DNA of 34,809 bases, from positions 1,403-36,211 of the forward strand of contig PFUG01000658.1 of NCBI GenBank assembly GCA_002789955.1, in the 5' to 3' direction. Position numbers and translations under genes: made by a program. The notes under the pieces were generated by a model. The model worked only from the letters and a program-made list of their open reading frames with translations, did no database searches and was not told the DNA's origin. Source of the DNA: Deltaproteobacteria bacterium CG_4_9_14_3_um_filter_63_12 (lineage in GTDB: Bacteria; Myxococcota_A; Bradymonadia; UBA4248; UM-FILTER-63-12). This document shows, one piece after another, positions 14,902 to 23,779 of the stretch; the first letter of the stretch is position 1, and each line of letters begins with the position of its first letter.

Positions 14902-17736
14902 CTAGTGTTCGGTTCGGGTCCACTGGGTGCCGTCGTAGCGCAGCTCCCAGGTCGGCCAGAACTCGAAATCGGTGCGCAGCGTGAGCATGCGCTCCATGCC
15001 CTCCAGATCCATGACCTTGAGGCGCACGGACTGGCGATCCTCTTCGCCCGAGATGGCTTGCATGAACGCATCGAGGTCAGGAGTGGGGATGTCGTCGACC
15101 TCGATGATGCGCTGCACGGGGTCAATCATGTAGTGGGACGCTGGCGAGCCACCAGCGGTGTAGGTGATGTAGACGCCGCTCACATCGGTGCTGCGTTGGG
15201 CGGCGACCGCGAGGTGAGGCTCGTGCAGGAGGAGCCCTGCCCAGGAGACGATGCGGTCAACTCCGATGTTGGAGAGCTCCTTGGTCTTCACGGAGACCTC
15301 GAGCTCCTTGCCATCACGGATGACAACGAGAGCCACGTCTTCGTCCTGTGCGATCTTCTCGAGCTCCTCGAAGGTCGAGACCGTGCGCCCTTCAGCCGCG
15401 ACGATGATGTCGCCACCCTCCAACGCCAGCTCAGACGGGAACCCCGAGTAGCGCCGTACGACGTACATGACTTGGCGCTGAGCCGGCGGGCGCTTCTCGA
15501 GGTCGTCGATGCGGGCGTCGGAGAGGCCCGCTTCTCGAGCGTCCGCCAGATTGAGGGTGTGGAGCTCGACGCCGAGGCTGCGGTAGACGACGGGCTTGCC
15601 TGCGACGAGGTCGTCGACGATCCAACCCACCAGGGTGGTGGGTGTTCCCGCGAAGACAGGACCTTTGTCGTCGAAGCCGAACGAGCCCCAGAGCGCTCGG
15701 ACGCTGCCGTCGGCGTTGGCCAGCACGCCGCCGACCGTGCTCGGGGCCGCAGAGACCTCGACGACGTCGAGGTTCGAGGCGCGGAAGGCGGGGTAGTCGG
15801 GCAGCGGCAGGAGGATCGGAGCGATGCGCGTCACGGTCGACTCGTTGGACACTAGGTCGTAGTCGGCCTCACGTCCGACCAACCAGAGCTTATCGTGGGC
15901 GGCGAGGGGTGTGTCGTCGAAGCGGGCGCTCTTGACGGGGGTGTCGCCGACGAGCGCTGGGTCGTATTGGATGACCGCGAAGTTCTGAGTGGGATGCAGG
16001 AACACCACTTTGGCCGGAATGCGCAGGCTGGTCCCGAAGGTCAACTGGGCGTCACCGAGCAGGATCGAAGCGGTGTCTCTGTCCGTCACGACCAGGCCTT
16101 TGGCCGCGTCGACGACCAGTCCGGCACCAACGTAATGGGCTGCAGCCGCGCCTTCAGCGAAGTACGGCACGTCGAACTCGACCATGACCATGGAGTCCGC
16201 GAGCGCCGCCTCCACTCCCGACTCTGGCGCGGTCGAGGCGACGGTGCGGGGCTCGGGCGTCCAGACCCCTGTGGCCGGCGGCGCGGCCTCACAGGGCCAT
16301 TTGCCGGTGGCGTCTTCACGGGTGCAGCGCTGCAATGGGAACCACCGGCGGTCCAGGTAGACGACCGCGATCTGTTCCTGCGCCGAATCGAAAGGCACCG
16401 CATAACGCACACGGATGCGGGCACGGTCGTCGAGGGAGAGCAGCACGGCCCAGAGCTCGTCGACGGTGTTCACAGCCCTGCCATCGATGGACTTGATCAG
16501 TGAACCCCAAGGAATGGAGCCGCCAAAGAGGTAACCCGGACGAGCGAGATAGAGGCCTCGAACCGGCTCCCGGAAGTTCCTCGCCTGCTGATACGAGAGC
16601 GGATGAATAACGGCGGAGCCGACCTCGACGTATTCTGATGGCGTGATGGCATGCAGATCGCCGACTCGAAGCTCCACCTCAACTTCTCTCGACCCTTTGA
16701 GAATGACCAGCTTGAGCAGGTCGCCGACCGAGCCGTCCAAGTGCGTCTCGAGGGTGACGAAGTCGAGTACCGGCTCGCCCTCGATCGAGAGCAAGATGTC
16801 TCCGGGCTCGAGGGCTTCGGCGCCAGGGCCGCCGGGAACCACTTCGTCGACGACGAGCAAGCCAACGGTGTTGGCGTCCACTTCGCGAAGTTGCTTCTCG
16901 AGCTCGAGGGGTAACCCGAGTCGACGCAGCTCGTCGAAGGACTGTCGCTTGAAGACAGTCTGGATGGTGCCGCGGGTGACGGGCTTCCCCTCTTGAAAGG
17001 CGTGCAGGGCGCGCACGACGCGGTCGAGAGGCAGGAAGTAGCTGGTCTCAGCCATGAACGCGCCACCGGCGTTGAGCGCGACGGCTCGACCTTCGATGTC
17101 GATCACGGGCGAGCCGGAGGAGCCGCCCGAGGTCCCGGAGGCGGCCTGGAAGTAGAAGGTGTTGAAGTCGTTGTAGCTCAGCCCGTCATAAGCGGGTGCG
17201 TCGCGGTCGAGTCGCGCCAGCGTGCCGTTGAGAATCGAGAGCTTCTCGCCGCCATCGTTGCCGACAATCTTGACGTCGATGCCGACGCGAGCGGCCTCGG
17301 GTGCGAGCGGGATCTCGTTGACCTCGGTGAACCGGAGGTCTGCGGGATCGTACTGGTAGAAACCGAAGTCGTGCACCGGATCGCGATAGATGGCGCGTAA
17401 GTCGACCTCCTCGTGGTTGAGGAAGACCGCCTCGGCGACCACAGGGCCAGGCTGCACGAGGTGTCGATTGGTGAGGATGATCCCTCGTTCGGCGTCAACC
17501 ACAAAACCCGTGCCAAGGTAGGAGCCGCCGAACTCCGTGTCGAAATCGCGCGGCACGCTGATGCGCAAGACGACGACCCCTTTGACAACCTGGTCGAGGG
17601 TCTGCTCCCAGCCTTTGCCCGACTCCCCGAGCGCAGCTCCAGTGCCACGAGGTGGAGTGTGACCGCACGCGGCGACGCTCGCCATCACGAACAATGCGAC
17701 CAAGAACAGGCCCAGGTGGATTCTTACAGACTTCAA
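14902..17736 (-). CDS. Lipoprotein with two tandem HtrA-like (trypsin + PDZ) modules, the second catalytically degenerate
   Basis: Candidate TTG start at 17736 after GAGGGG. Lipobox-like LFVMASVAACG. First module: TNRHLV, DPVHDFGFYQYD, SGGSSGSPV. Second module: TDRDTA, HPTQNFAVIQYD, APSTVGGVL. Confidence 0.85.
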   Translation of the reverse strand: MKSVRIHLGLFLVALFVMASVAACGHTPPRGTGAALGESGKGWEQTLDQVVKGVVVLRISVPRDFDTEFGGSYLGTGFVVDAERGIILTNRHLVQPGPVVAEAVFLNHEEVDLRAIYRDPVHDFGFYQYDPADLRFTEVNEIPLAPEAARVGIDVKIVGNDGGEKLSILNGTLARLDRDAPAYDGLSYNDFNTFYFQAASGTSGGSSGSPVIDIEGRAVALNAGGAFMAETSYFLPLDRVVRALHAFQEGKPVTRGTIQTVFKRQSFDELRRLGLPLELEKQLREVDANTVGLLVVDEVVPGGPGAEALEPGDILLSIEGEPVLDFVTLETHLDGSVGDLLKLVILKGSREVEVELRVGDLHAITPSEYVEVGSAVIHPLSYQQARNFREPVRGLYLARPGYLFGGSIPWGSLIKSIDGRAVNTVDELWAVLLSLDDRARIRVRYAVPFDSAQEQIAVVYLDRRWFPLQRCTREDATGKWPCEAAPPATGVWTPEPRTVASTAPESGVEAALADSMVMVEFDVPYFAEGAAAAHYVGAGLVVDAAKGLVVTDRDTASILLGDAQLTFGTSLRIPAKVVFLHPTQNFAVIQYDPALVGDTPVKSARFDDTPLAAHDKLWLVGREADYDLVSNESTVTRIAPILLPLPDYPAFRASNLDVVEVSAAPSTVGGVLANADGSVRALWGSFGFDDKGPVFAGTPTTLVGWIVDDLVAGKPVVYRSLGVELHTLNLADAREAGLSDARIDDLEKRPPAQRQVMYVVRRYSGFPSELALEGGDIIVAAEGRTVSTFEELEKIAQDEDVALVVIRDGKELEVSVKTKELSNIGVDRIVSWAGLLLHEPHLAVAAQRSTDVSGVYITYTAGGSPASHYMIDPVQRIIEVDDIPTPDLDAFMQAISGEEDRQSVRLKVMDLEGMERMLTLRTDFEFWPTWELRYDGTQWTRTEH

Positions 17737-17960
17737 TTGCCCCTCATTTGGATTCCATTGCCAAACTTCCTCACGACCGGCTTTCGCTCCGTTCGAGGAG
17801 CAAAGGTCGGTCGTGCGCTCAGCAACTGCTTGGGATTCTTTGGCACGACACCAACTGTTGGCGTCGAACCCATCCGACGCACGGCAGTCGTTTGCGCACG
17901 AAATGCGCCAACGCTCGTCGAGTGCACATGCATTCCAACAAAGCCCGAAGCAATGCAACC

Positions 17961-18032
17961 GATCGCGAGCGCAGGGACGTGAGGTGGCTCACTTCGAGCC
18001 ACCTCCGTTCCGAGAAGCGAGCGAAATCCAAT
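17961..18032 (-). repeat. Dispersed palindromic repeat, copy F
   Basis: Reverse complement ATTGGATTTCGCTCGCTTCTCGGAACGGAGGTGGCTCGAAGTGAGCCACCTCACGTCCCTGCGCTCGCGATC. Confidence 0.85.
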
Positions 18033-18073
18033 CGCAGCAGCTCTGTTCTTGAACGGCAGCGAGCGGGACTGGC

Positions 18074-19030
18074 TCAGCGCGGCTGGGTCGGCGAATCGGT
18101 GCGCATGGCAAGCAAGTCGACACCTGCGCCTTCGATGGCGGCGAGGGTCGTGTTGACGAGGTTCTCGTAGGCGGGCCCGTGGACCTTGAGCCCACCGAAG
18201 CCACCATTGAGCTCACCCGAGTAGATCCCCCCGAAGCGCGCGGTCTCATCGTCCTCGAAGACCACCCCTCGTTTGCGCAGCAGGCTGGCCACCTTGCTCA
18301 GGTTGGTCTTGGTTGGCACCGAGACAGCGAAGAAGGCCTGATCGACGGGCCAGTGGTGGCGCGTCGTGAGCAAGTACGCGAGAATCGCGCCGGAGCGGTC
18401 CCCGCCGTGATCGCAGTGAATGTAGATTTGAGAAGGCTCGAAACCTGCCGTGCCTTGGATGATCTTCTCTTGGCTGGGGAAGCGACTTCCAAAGGCGATG
18501 TCGACACGCGCCATGGACAGCGCGTCGATCTGTTCCTCGACGTTGCGGTCGAGGTGCGAACCGCTGATCACCAAGCGGACGCCACGAGCATACAGCTCGC
18601 GGATGTGGGAGGCGTCCGGCAGTGAGCCCACCCAATAGCCCTCCTGGACCTGTCGGATGTTGCGGGGCAGACCGTTGTTGGACAGGCGCCACCGGGCTCC
18701 AAAGCTGCTCGAGACCAGACTCTGGACGCCGAGCGTTTGTAGCTGTTGCGTGAGGTTTTTGTCGAAAGGCTTGGCGGCGATTTGGGTTGAAGGACTGGCC
18801 TCCTGCTTCTGAGCTGGGAGCACCATCCTCGCCGGGGCACTCGGCTCCGTGGAGTGCGGCGGAGTGTGCCTCTCGGAGGCTTGCGCAACCTCTTCCTCGC
18901 AGGACCACGCCGGAATGAGCGAGGCGACGGCGAGGAACGACGCAAGACACAAGCCCGCCAAGGCGCTCACCACGAGCGCTTTGCGAAGTCTTGGTACTGG
19001 GGGGTGTTCGAGAACTTGTGTCATGTTCAT
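18074..19030 (-). CDS. Membrane-anchored or secreted protein with CX5R phosphatase motif (DSP/PTP-like)
   Basis: N-terminal hydrophobic helix ALVVSALAGLCLASFLAVASLI; VQEGYWVGSLPDASHIRELYARGVRLVISG; IYIHCDHGGDRSGAILAYLLTTRHHWPVDQAF. Confidence 0.7.
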   Translation of the reverse strand: MNMTQVLEHPPVPRLRKALVVSALAGLCLASFLAVASLIPAWSCEEEVAQASERHTPPHSTEPSAPARMVLPAQKQEASPSTQIAAKPFDKNLTQQLQTLGVQSLVSSSFGARWRLSNNGLPRNIRQVQEGYWVGSLPDASHIRELYARGVRLVISGSHLDRNVEEQIDALSMARVDIAFGSRFPSQEKIIQGTAGFEPSQIYIHCDHGGDRSGAILAYLLTTRHHWPVDQAFFAVSVPTKTNLSKVASLLRKRGVVFEDDETARFGGIYSGELNGGFGGLKVHGPAYENLVNTTLAAIEGAGVDLLAMRTDSPTQPR

Positions 19031-19191
19031 ACGAAAACAGCTGATTGCCGGTCCAGCCGGGTTGTCGAGCCCGATACAATCGGGCTCGCGACCCTCGAGC
19101 TCGAGGCTCTGAGCCTCAGCTGTGCGAATGATAGTACGAAGATGAAGGTGTGAAAATTTTCGTCGGTCGCCTTCACTCACCTCGGCGCCAC

Positions 19192-20523
19192 CTATTTCTT
19201 CTCAGCGTGGGGCTGGAGCGCCTCGACTTTGGGGTGCTGAGGAATTTCCCCCTTTATTGCTGTGGGAATCGTCCGAGGGCGCTGAATCTGGGGCAGGTTG
19301 GACGCCGGCATTGGGTTGGCGTTCGGGGGCCGTTGGACCTGCACGCGGGCGCTGTAGATGACCTCGAGCTTCTCGGCATCACCCTTCTGATCGGTGAGGA
19401 TCCAGAGCGTGCTGTTCGCGACCTGCTTGCCTTCTGCCATCGTCATCGTGACCTGATAACGATCTCCCACCTTGTCGATCTTCGCTTGGACCATGTTCTG
19501 TGGGTCTTCGATGCCGGTGACCTTGAATTTGGTTCCCTTGATAGTGGAGACGAAGACGACGACATCGCGGGTCGATTTTCCGTTCTCATCAAAGAAGAAA
19601 TGAACCCGATCCTGATCCACGCTGATGTCGCTGGTGGCCCTTCCGTCGACACGGAGCTGGACCTCCTTGGGGGATTCGAGGTTGGTCTTCACGGTGAGCA
19701 GGCCGCCGAACCGGCGCGCCACATCGCCAGGCTTGATGGTGACCTCGAGGGTTGGCTCCTTCGCGCCTTTGACCATCTTCCCCGAGATGAGATTGGGATC
19801 GCTCGAGACCATCTCCACGACCTTCACTTCTTTGGCTTTGCTGCCGACGAGCTTGACCTGCTGGACTATGGTGTCACCCGTCATGACGTCGCCCATCGAG
19901 AGGCGCTCTGGGTCGAACCCTACGGCGACCTCGACGGTTCCTGAGATGTTGAGCTTGAAGGCAGGGTTGACGGGATCGTCAGAGCTGACGGTGACGGTCT
20001 TGGCGAGGACGCCGTGCCGACCTGCAGTGTGAACAGTGACTTCGATTTTGGCTTCTGCACCTGGGGCTACAATTGGCTCGCTGACCACGGCCGCTGTGCA
20101 CCCTCAGCCACCATCGGCGCGACTGATGGTCAAGGGTCCTAGGCCCGAGTTCTTGACCACGAATGTGTGTTTGACGTCGTCGCCTTGAGCGACGGTGCCA
20201 TAGTCGAACGACGGCGCGTCACAGCCGATCGCCGGAGCGGGCCCTGCAGGTTTGGACTCCTCGACAACCGGTTTGGCGACCTTCGGATCGACACCAGCAA
20301 CCCTGCGGAGCTGTTCGAGCTTGGCCTTCGGCGGCCGAGTCTTGGGCTCTGGAACAAGGTCCTTTGCCACTTGTGGCGCCTCGTCAGCCTCGCAGACGGG
20401 GATGGCCTCTTCGCCCTCCTTCTGAGAAGCTCCCTCGCCTTCCTCCTTTTCGTGCTCAGCACGCTGCGGTAAGCAGCCGCCAAGCAGGAGGATCAGCAGG
20501 GCGATGAAAGGGAAACGTCTCAT
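19192..20523 (-). CDS. DUF1573/ASPM-SPD2-HYDIN-like lipoprotein with an in-frame UGA (candidate selenoprotein)
   Basis: ORFs 20104-20523 and 19192-20088 are in the same frame and separated only by TGA (20106-20104) plus 5 sense codons. Joined reading: FDYGTVAQGDDVKHTFVVKNSGLGPLTISRADGG[UGA]GCTAAVVSEPIVAPGAEAKIEVTVHTAGRHGVLAKTVTVSSDDPVNPAFKLNISGTV. Lipobox LLILLLGGC. Confidence 0.75.
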
Positions 20524-20636
20524 ACCTCTTCTCCCAGTTTGCGCGTGAGCGTATTGCGGCGCTCCGATGCTTCGGAGCGCCGCGTCAGAACAACATGCTC
20601 ATATCGCATTTTTTGGCCGTTGCCAAACCCACGTTT

Positions 20637-23600
20637 TCAGCCGCGCGGGGCACCAAGGCTTTCGCTCCCTTCGAAGCGCTCGACGTCGTAGACGCGGTGG
20701 CACAGGTAGCGACCCAAAGAGCGGATGGCCTGGTCGGCCGAGCGAAATACGGGGACTCCGCGCGAGCGTATGGCGCGGGCCAGCGGATCGTATAGGCTTC
20801 CGGAGTCGACCACGACGATGATCGGCTTCTTCGATTGGTGGAAGAGCCGCGGCAGCCGCTCGACGAGCGAGCCCGTTTCTCCAATCTCATCAGGTGTGGT
20901 CTCGAGGGCCGCTGTCAGGGGCACCACTCCGACAACGAGGGCATGGATTTCCGGGCTGTCCAGCATGACGCGGATCGCGCCTTCATAGGCGTCTTCGTTG
21001 GCCATGGGCGTCAGATCCAGGGGATTGCGAGGGTTCACAAGGGCCCCGAGGCCCTGCTGCGTGAGCAGCTGCGCGAGTCGCGCCGTCGGCACGCCCGAGA
21101 GCTCCACCATGTCCACCTTGTAGCGGTGTCCTCGGATGGCATCCGCCATCCCGACGGTCTCGAAGCCCGCATTGGAGATGGCGCCGACGTGCACGCCTGC
21201 GACGTCCTTGCAGTGCAGCGCCGTACACAGCTCCATGAGCTGCTCGAACTCCTTGAAGGTGTCCGTGACGATCGCTCCCGCCTGCCCAGCCGCGGACTGG
21301 CAGACGTCGTAGTCGCCCGCGACCGCCGCCGTGTGCCCAGCGGCCGCGCTGCGCCCCTGCTCGGTGCGCCCTGCCTTGTAGAAGACGATGTCCTTGCCGG
21401 CCTCGCTGAGGGTGCGGATCGTCTGGATGCTCACCAGTCCGTCGAGATCGTTGAAACCTTCGGCGTAGAGACCGATGACATCGATGTCGTCACGGCGCCC
21501 GATGGCCATCATGACGTCGGACGGAGTCAGGTCGAGCTGGTTGCCAATGGACACCGCGAACGCCGGATCCAACGTCTCCAGGTTGCTCAAGCGGCTGACG
21601 ATGAACGCGCCGCTCTGAGAGAGCAGCGCCGCGCGACGCGCCGGTTTTGCCCAACGCTTGTCCAGCTTGCCGCTGGGGATGAAGAAGGTGTCGTAGTGGC
21701 CAGGCCGCGAGATGACGCCGAGGCTGTTCGGCCCCAGGAAGACCGTGCGACGCCCTTCCCGCCGCCCCTCCGCAATCGCCGCCCGCACCTCCTCCTTGAT
21801 GTCCTCCGAGCCCTCTGTCTCGCCGACCCCACCAGAAATCAAGATGACCGCCCCTACATCCGCCGCCCACGCCTCGCGGACCAAGGCCGGAAGCTGCTTT
21901 GCGGCCGCCGCGATGACCAGCAGGTCGAGGGGCTCTGGCGCTTCGCTCAACGTGGCGATGCAGCGCGCTCCATCCAGGGTTTCTTGTCCGGCCTTGACGG
22001 CGTAGAGCCGCTCTCGGGGGAAGCCGGAATCGAGCACATTGTTGAGGATGATGCGGCCGAAGTTCATGGCCGTCGCCGAGGCGCCGAGCACCCCGATGGA
22101 ACGCGGCTCGAGCAAGGCTTCGACGGCCGCGACCGGGCGCGCGGGCGTGCCAAGGGCGACCGGAAACAGGGTCCCTCGCCCGTCGAGGGGGATCATCCGC
22201 TGTTGCCTGAACGCAAACGGGTTGACCTCGAGCTCGGCGACGTCCGGGCCACCCTCCCCTCTGGCCACACAGAAGCGCTGCGCCAAGAGGATAAAGGCCC
22301 GGAAGCAGCGCAGGAGCTCGCCGTCGGAAACCTCGCGGCGGCGACCGCGGGCGCGGCCCGAAAGGATGTCGTAGGCCGCAGTCTTCTTGAAGAGCTCGAG
22401 GAACTCCTCGGCCGTCGTGTCCGTAGCCAGAGCTTTTGCGACGGCGATGCCTGGGAGCATCTTGCGGGCGAGGTACTCCGTATCGATGCCGCCTAGACCA
22501 GCGGCGATGACGGGACCAAATTCTCGCGTCGCCCGAATCCCAAGAAACAGCTCGTTGCCGAAGCCCGGCTGGGTTCGTTCGACAAACTCGACGACCAGCA
22601 CTCCGCGCACATCGGCCGTCTCGCGATGGCGCTCGATGAGCCGGTCGATCTCCTCGCGCACCGAGTCGTAGTCCTTGCGGACGAAGACGATGCCGTTGGC
22701 GTCGCTCTTGTGCACGACGTCCGGCGAGACCAGCTTGACGACGACTCGCTCGCCGGGGAACTGGGCCAGGGCGTCCTCGGAGATGAGCTCGTCCATGCTG
22801 AGGAAGATGTGGTGCGGGGGCGAGATCGCGCCGATCAGCTGCACGATGGTGTAGACCTCGTGCTCGAAGAGCTGGGTGCGGCCTTCTTCGTAGACGTTGC
22901 GGAGGGCGCGCTCGACGGCGTGGACTTCGGCGCCGGAGAGCTTGTCCTGCATGTGGACGACGTCGATGACGGGCATATCAGGTCGCTCCGGTTCGGCCAG
23001 GTGCTCGGTGGGGAGGGTCTCGAGCCAGTGTCTGACGGTTCTGGAGGTGGCGCCTCGCTCCAGGCCGTCGAGGTAGGCCATGGCGGCGTTGCGGCCGAAG
23101 CGAAAGGCCCGCTGGTTGACCTCGACGACGTTCTCGCCTTTGTCCTCGAAGAGGGCGGAGACGGCGTCCTCGAGGTCCTGGGGGTCGAGGGCGAGGTGCA
23201 GCGAGGCGGCGCCGAGGACGGCCATGTTGGAGGCGCGACCAGACCCCGCTGCGCGGGCGATGAGCTCGCCGTCGATGAGGATGTGACGGCGATGGGCCGA
23301 GACACGGTCGAGGACCGTCTCGATGGGGGGATAGTTGCCGATGTTGACGAAAGCGTTGAGGCTGCTGACCAGCGCGCCCTGCTCGGCGAGGTAATGGACG
23401 TAGCGCAGCGACTCGAGCGGCTCGACTGCGATGATGAGGTCGACGTGGCCGACCTGGATTAGGTCGCTGAAGATCTCGTGGCTAGCGATGCGCAGGTGGG
23501 ACTGAACGCCCCCGCCGCGCTGGCTCATGCCGTGGACTTCCGCCTGCTTGATGTGCAGACCTCGGCGCAGGGCGGCCTTGGAGATGGCTTGTGCGATGGT

Positions 23601-23648
23601 GAGGATGCCTTGGCCCCCAACTCCTGCGAGGATCAGATTCTGTTCCAT
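20637..23648 (-). CDS. Indolepyruvate oxidoreductase beta subunit fused to NDP-forming acyl-CoA synthetase (ATP-grasp then CoA-binding/ligase domains)
   Basis: IorB: MEQNLILAGVGGQGILTIAQAISKAALRRGLHIKQAEVHGMSQRGGGVQSHLRI. ATP-grasp: VVVKLVSPDVVHKSDANGIVFV. CoA-binding: LLEPRSIGVLGASATAMNFGRIILNNVL. Phospho-His loop: GRSAAAGHTAAVAGDYDV. Confidence 0.9.
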   Translation of the reverse strand: MEQNLILAGVGGQGILTIAQAISKAALRRGLHIKQAEVHGMSQRGGGVQSHLRIASHEIFSDLIQVGHVDLIIAVEPLESLRYVHYLAEQGALVSSLNAFVNIGNYPPIETVLDRVSAHRRHILIDGELIARAAGSGRASNMAVLGAASLHLALDPQDLEDAVSALFEDKGENVVEVNQRAFRFGRNAAMAYLDGLERGATSRTVRHWLETLPTEHLAEPERPDMPVIDVVHMQDKLSGAEVHAVERALRNVYEEGRTQLFEHEVYTIVQLIGAISPPHHIFLSMDELISEDALAQFPGERVVVKLVSPDVVHKSDANGIVFVRKDYDSVREEIDRLIERHRETADVRGVLVVEFVERTQPGFGNELFLGIRATREFGPVIAAGLGGIDTEYLARKMLPGIAVAKALATDTTAEEFLELFKKTAAYDILSGRARGRRREVSDGELLRCFRAFILLAQRFCVARGEGGPDVAELEVNPFAFRQQRMIPLDGRGTLFPVALGTPARPVAAVEALLEPRSIGVLGASATAMNFGRIILNNVLDSGFPRERLYAVKAGQETLDGARCIATLSEAPEPLDLLVIAAAAKQLPALVREAWAADVGAVILISGGVGETEGSEDIKEEVRAAIAEGRREGRRTVFLGPNSLGVISRPGHYDTFFIPSGKLDKRWAKPARRAALLSQSGAFIVSRLSNLETLDPAFAVSIGNQLDLTPSDVMMAIGRRDDIDVIGLYAEGFNDLDGLVSIQTIRTLSEAGKDIVFYKAGRTEQGRSAAAGHTAAVAGDYDVCQSAAGQAGAIVTDTFKEFEQLMELCTALHCKDVAGVHVGAISNAGFETVGMADAIRGHRYKVDMVELSGVPTARLAQLLTQQGLGALVNPRNPLDLTPMANEDAYEGAIRVMLDSPEIHALVVGVVPLTAALETTPDEIGETGSLVERLPRLFHQSKKPIIVVVDSGSLYDPLARAIRSRGVPVFRSADQAIRSLGRYLCHRVYDVERFEGSESLGAPRG

Positions 23649-23779
23649 GGTGCCTGTCTCGGGTTTCGTCGGTTTTCACTCAACTTTCAAAGGTAACTGG
23701 CTTCGCTCAGCGGCCGACCACGTCGATTTCGATGCCCGGCGGTCAACGGCCAGCAGAAGAATTCGACGGCAGTTTTGGG

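Noticed and set aside
17737-17958. N-terminal extension of the HtrA-like ORF to 17958
   Set aside because: The extension runs up to the edge of repeat copy F, lacks conserved features, and places the lipoprotein signal peptide internally. TTG 17736 with a GAGGGG RBS fits better.
20104-20106. Simple pseudogene explanation for the in-frame UGA
   Set aside because: Not fully excluded, but down-weighted: there is no other lesion in about 440 codons and the UGA falls exactly on the conserved Cys.
20835-23462. Plus-strand ORFs (553 and 278 aa) opposite IorB-ACS
   Set aside because: Antisense shadows; the minus strand encodes conserved enzyme domains end to end.
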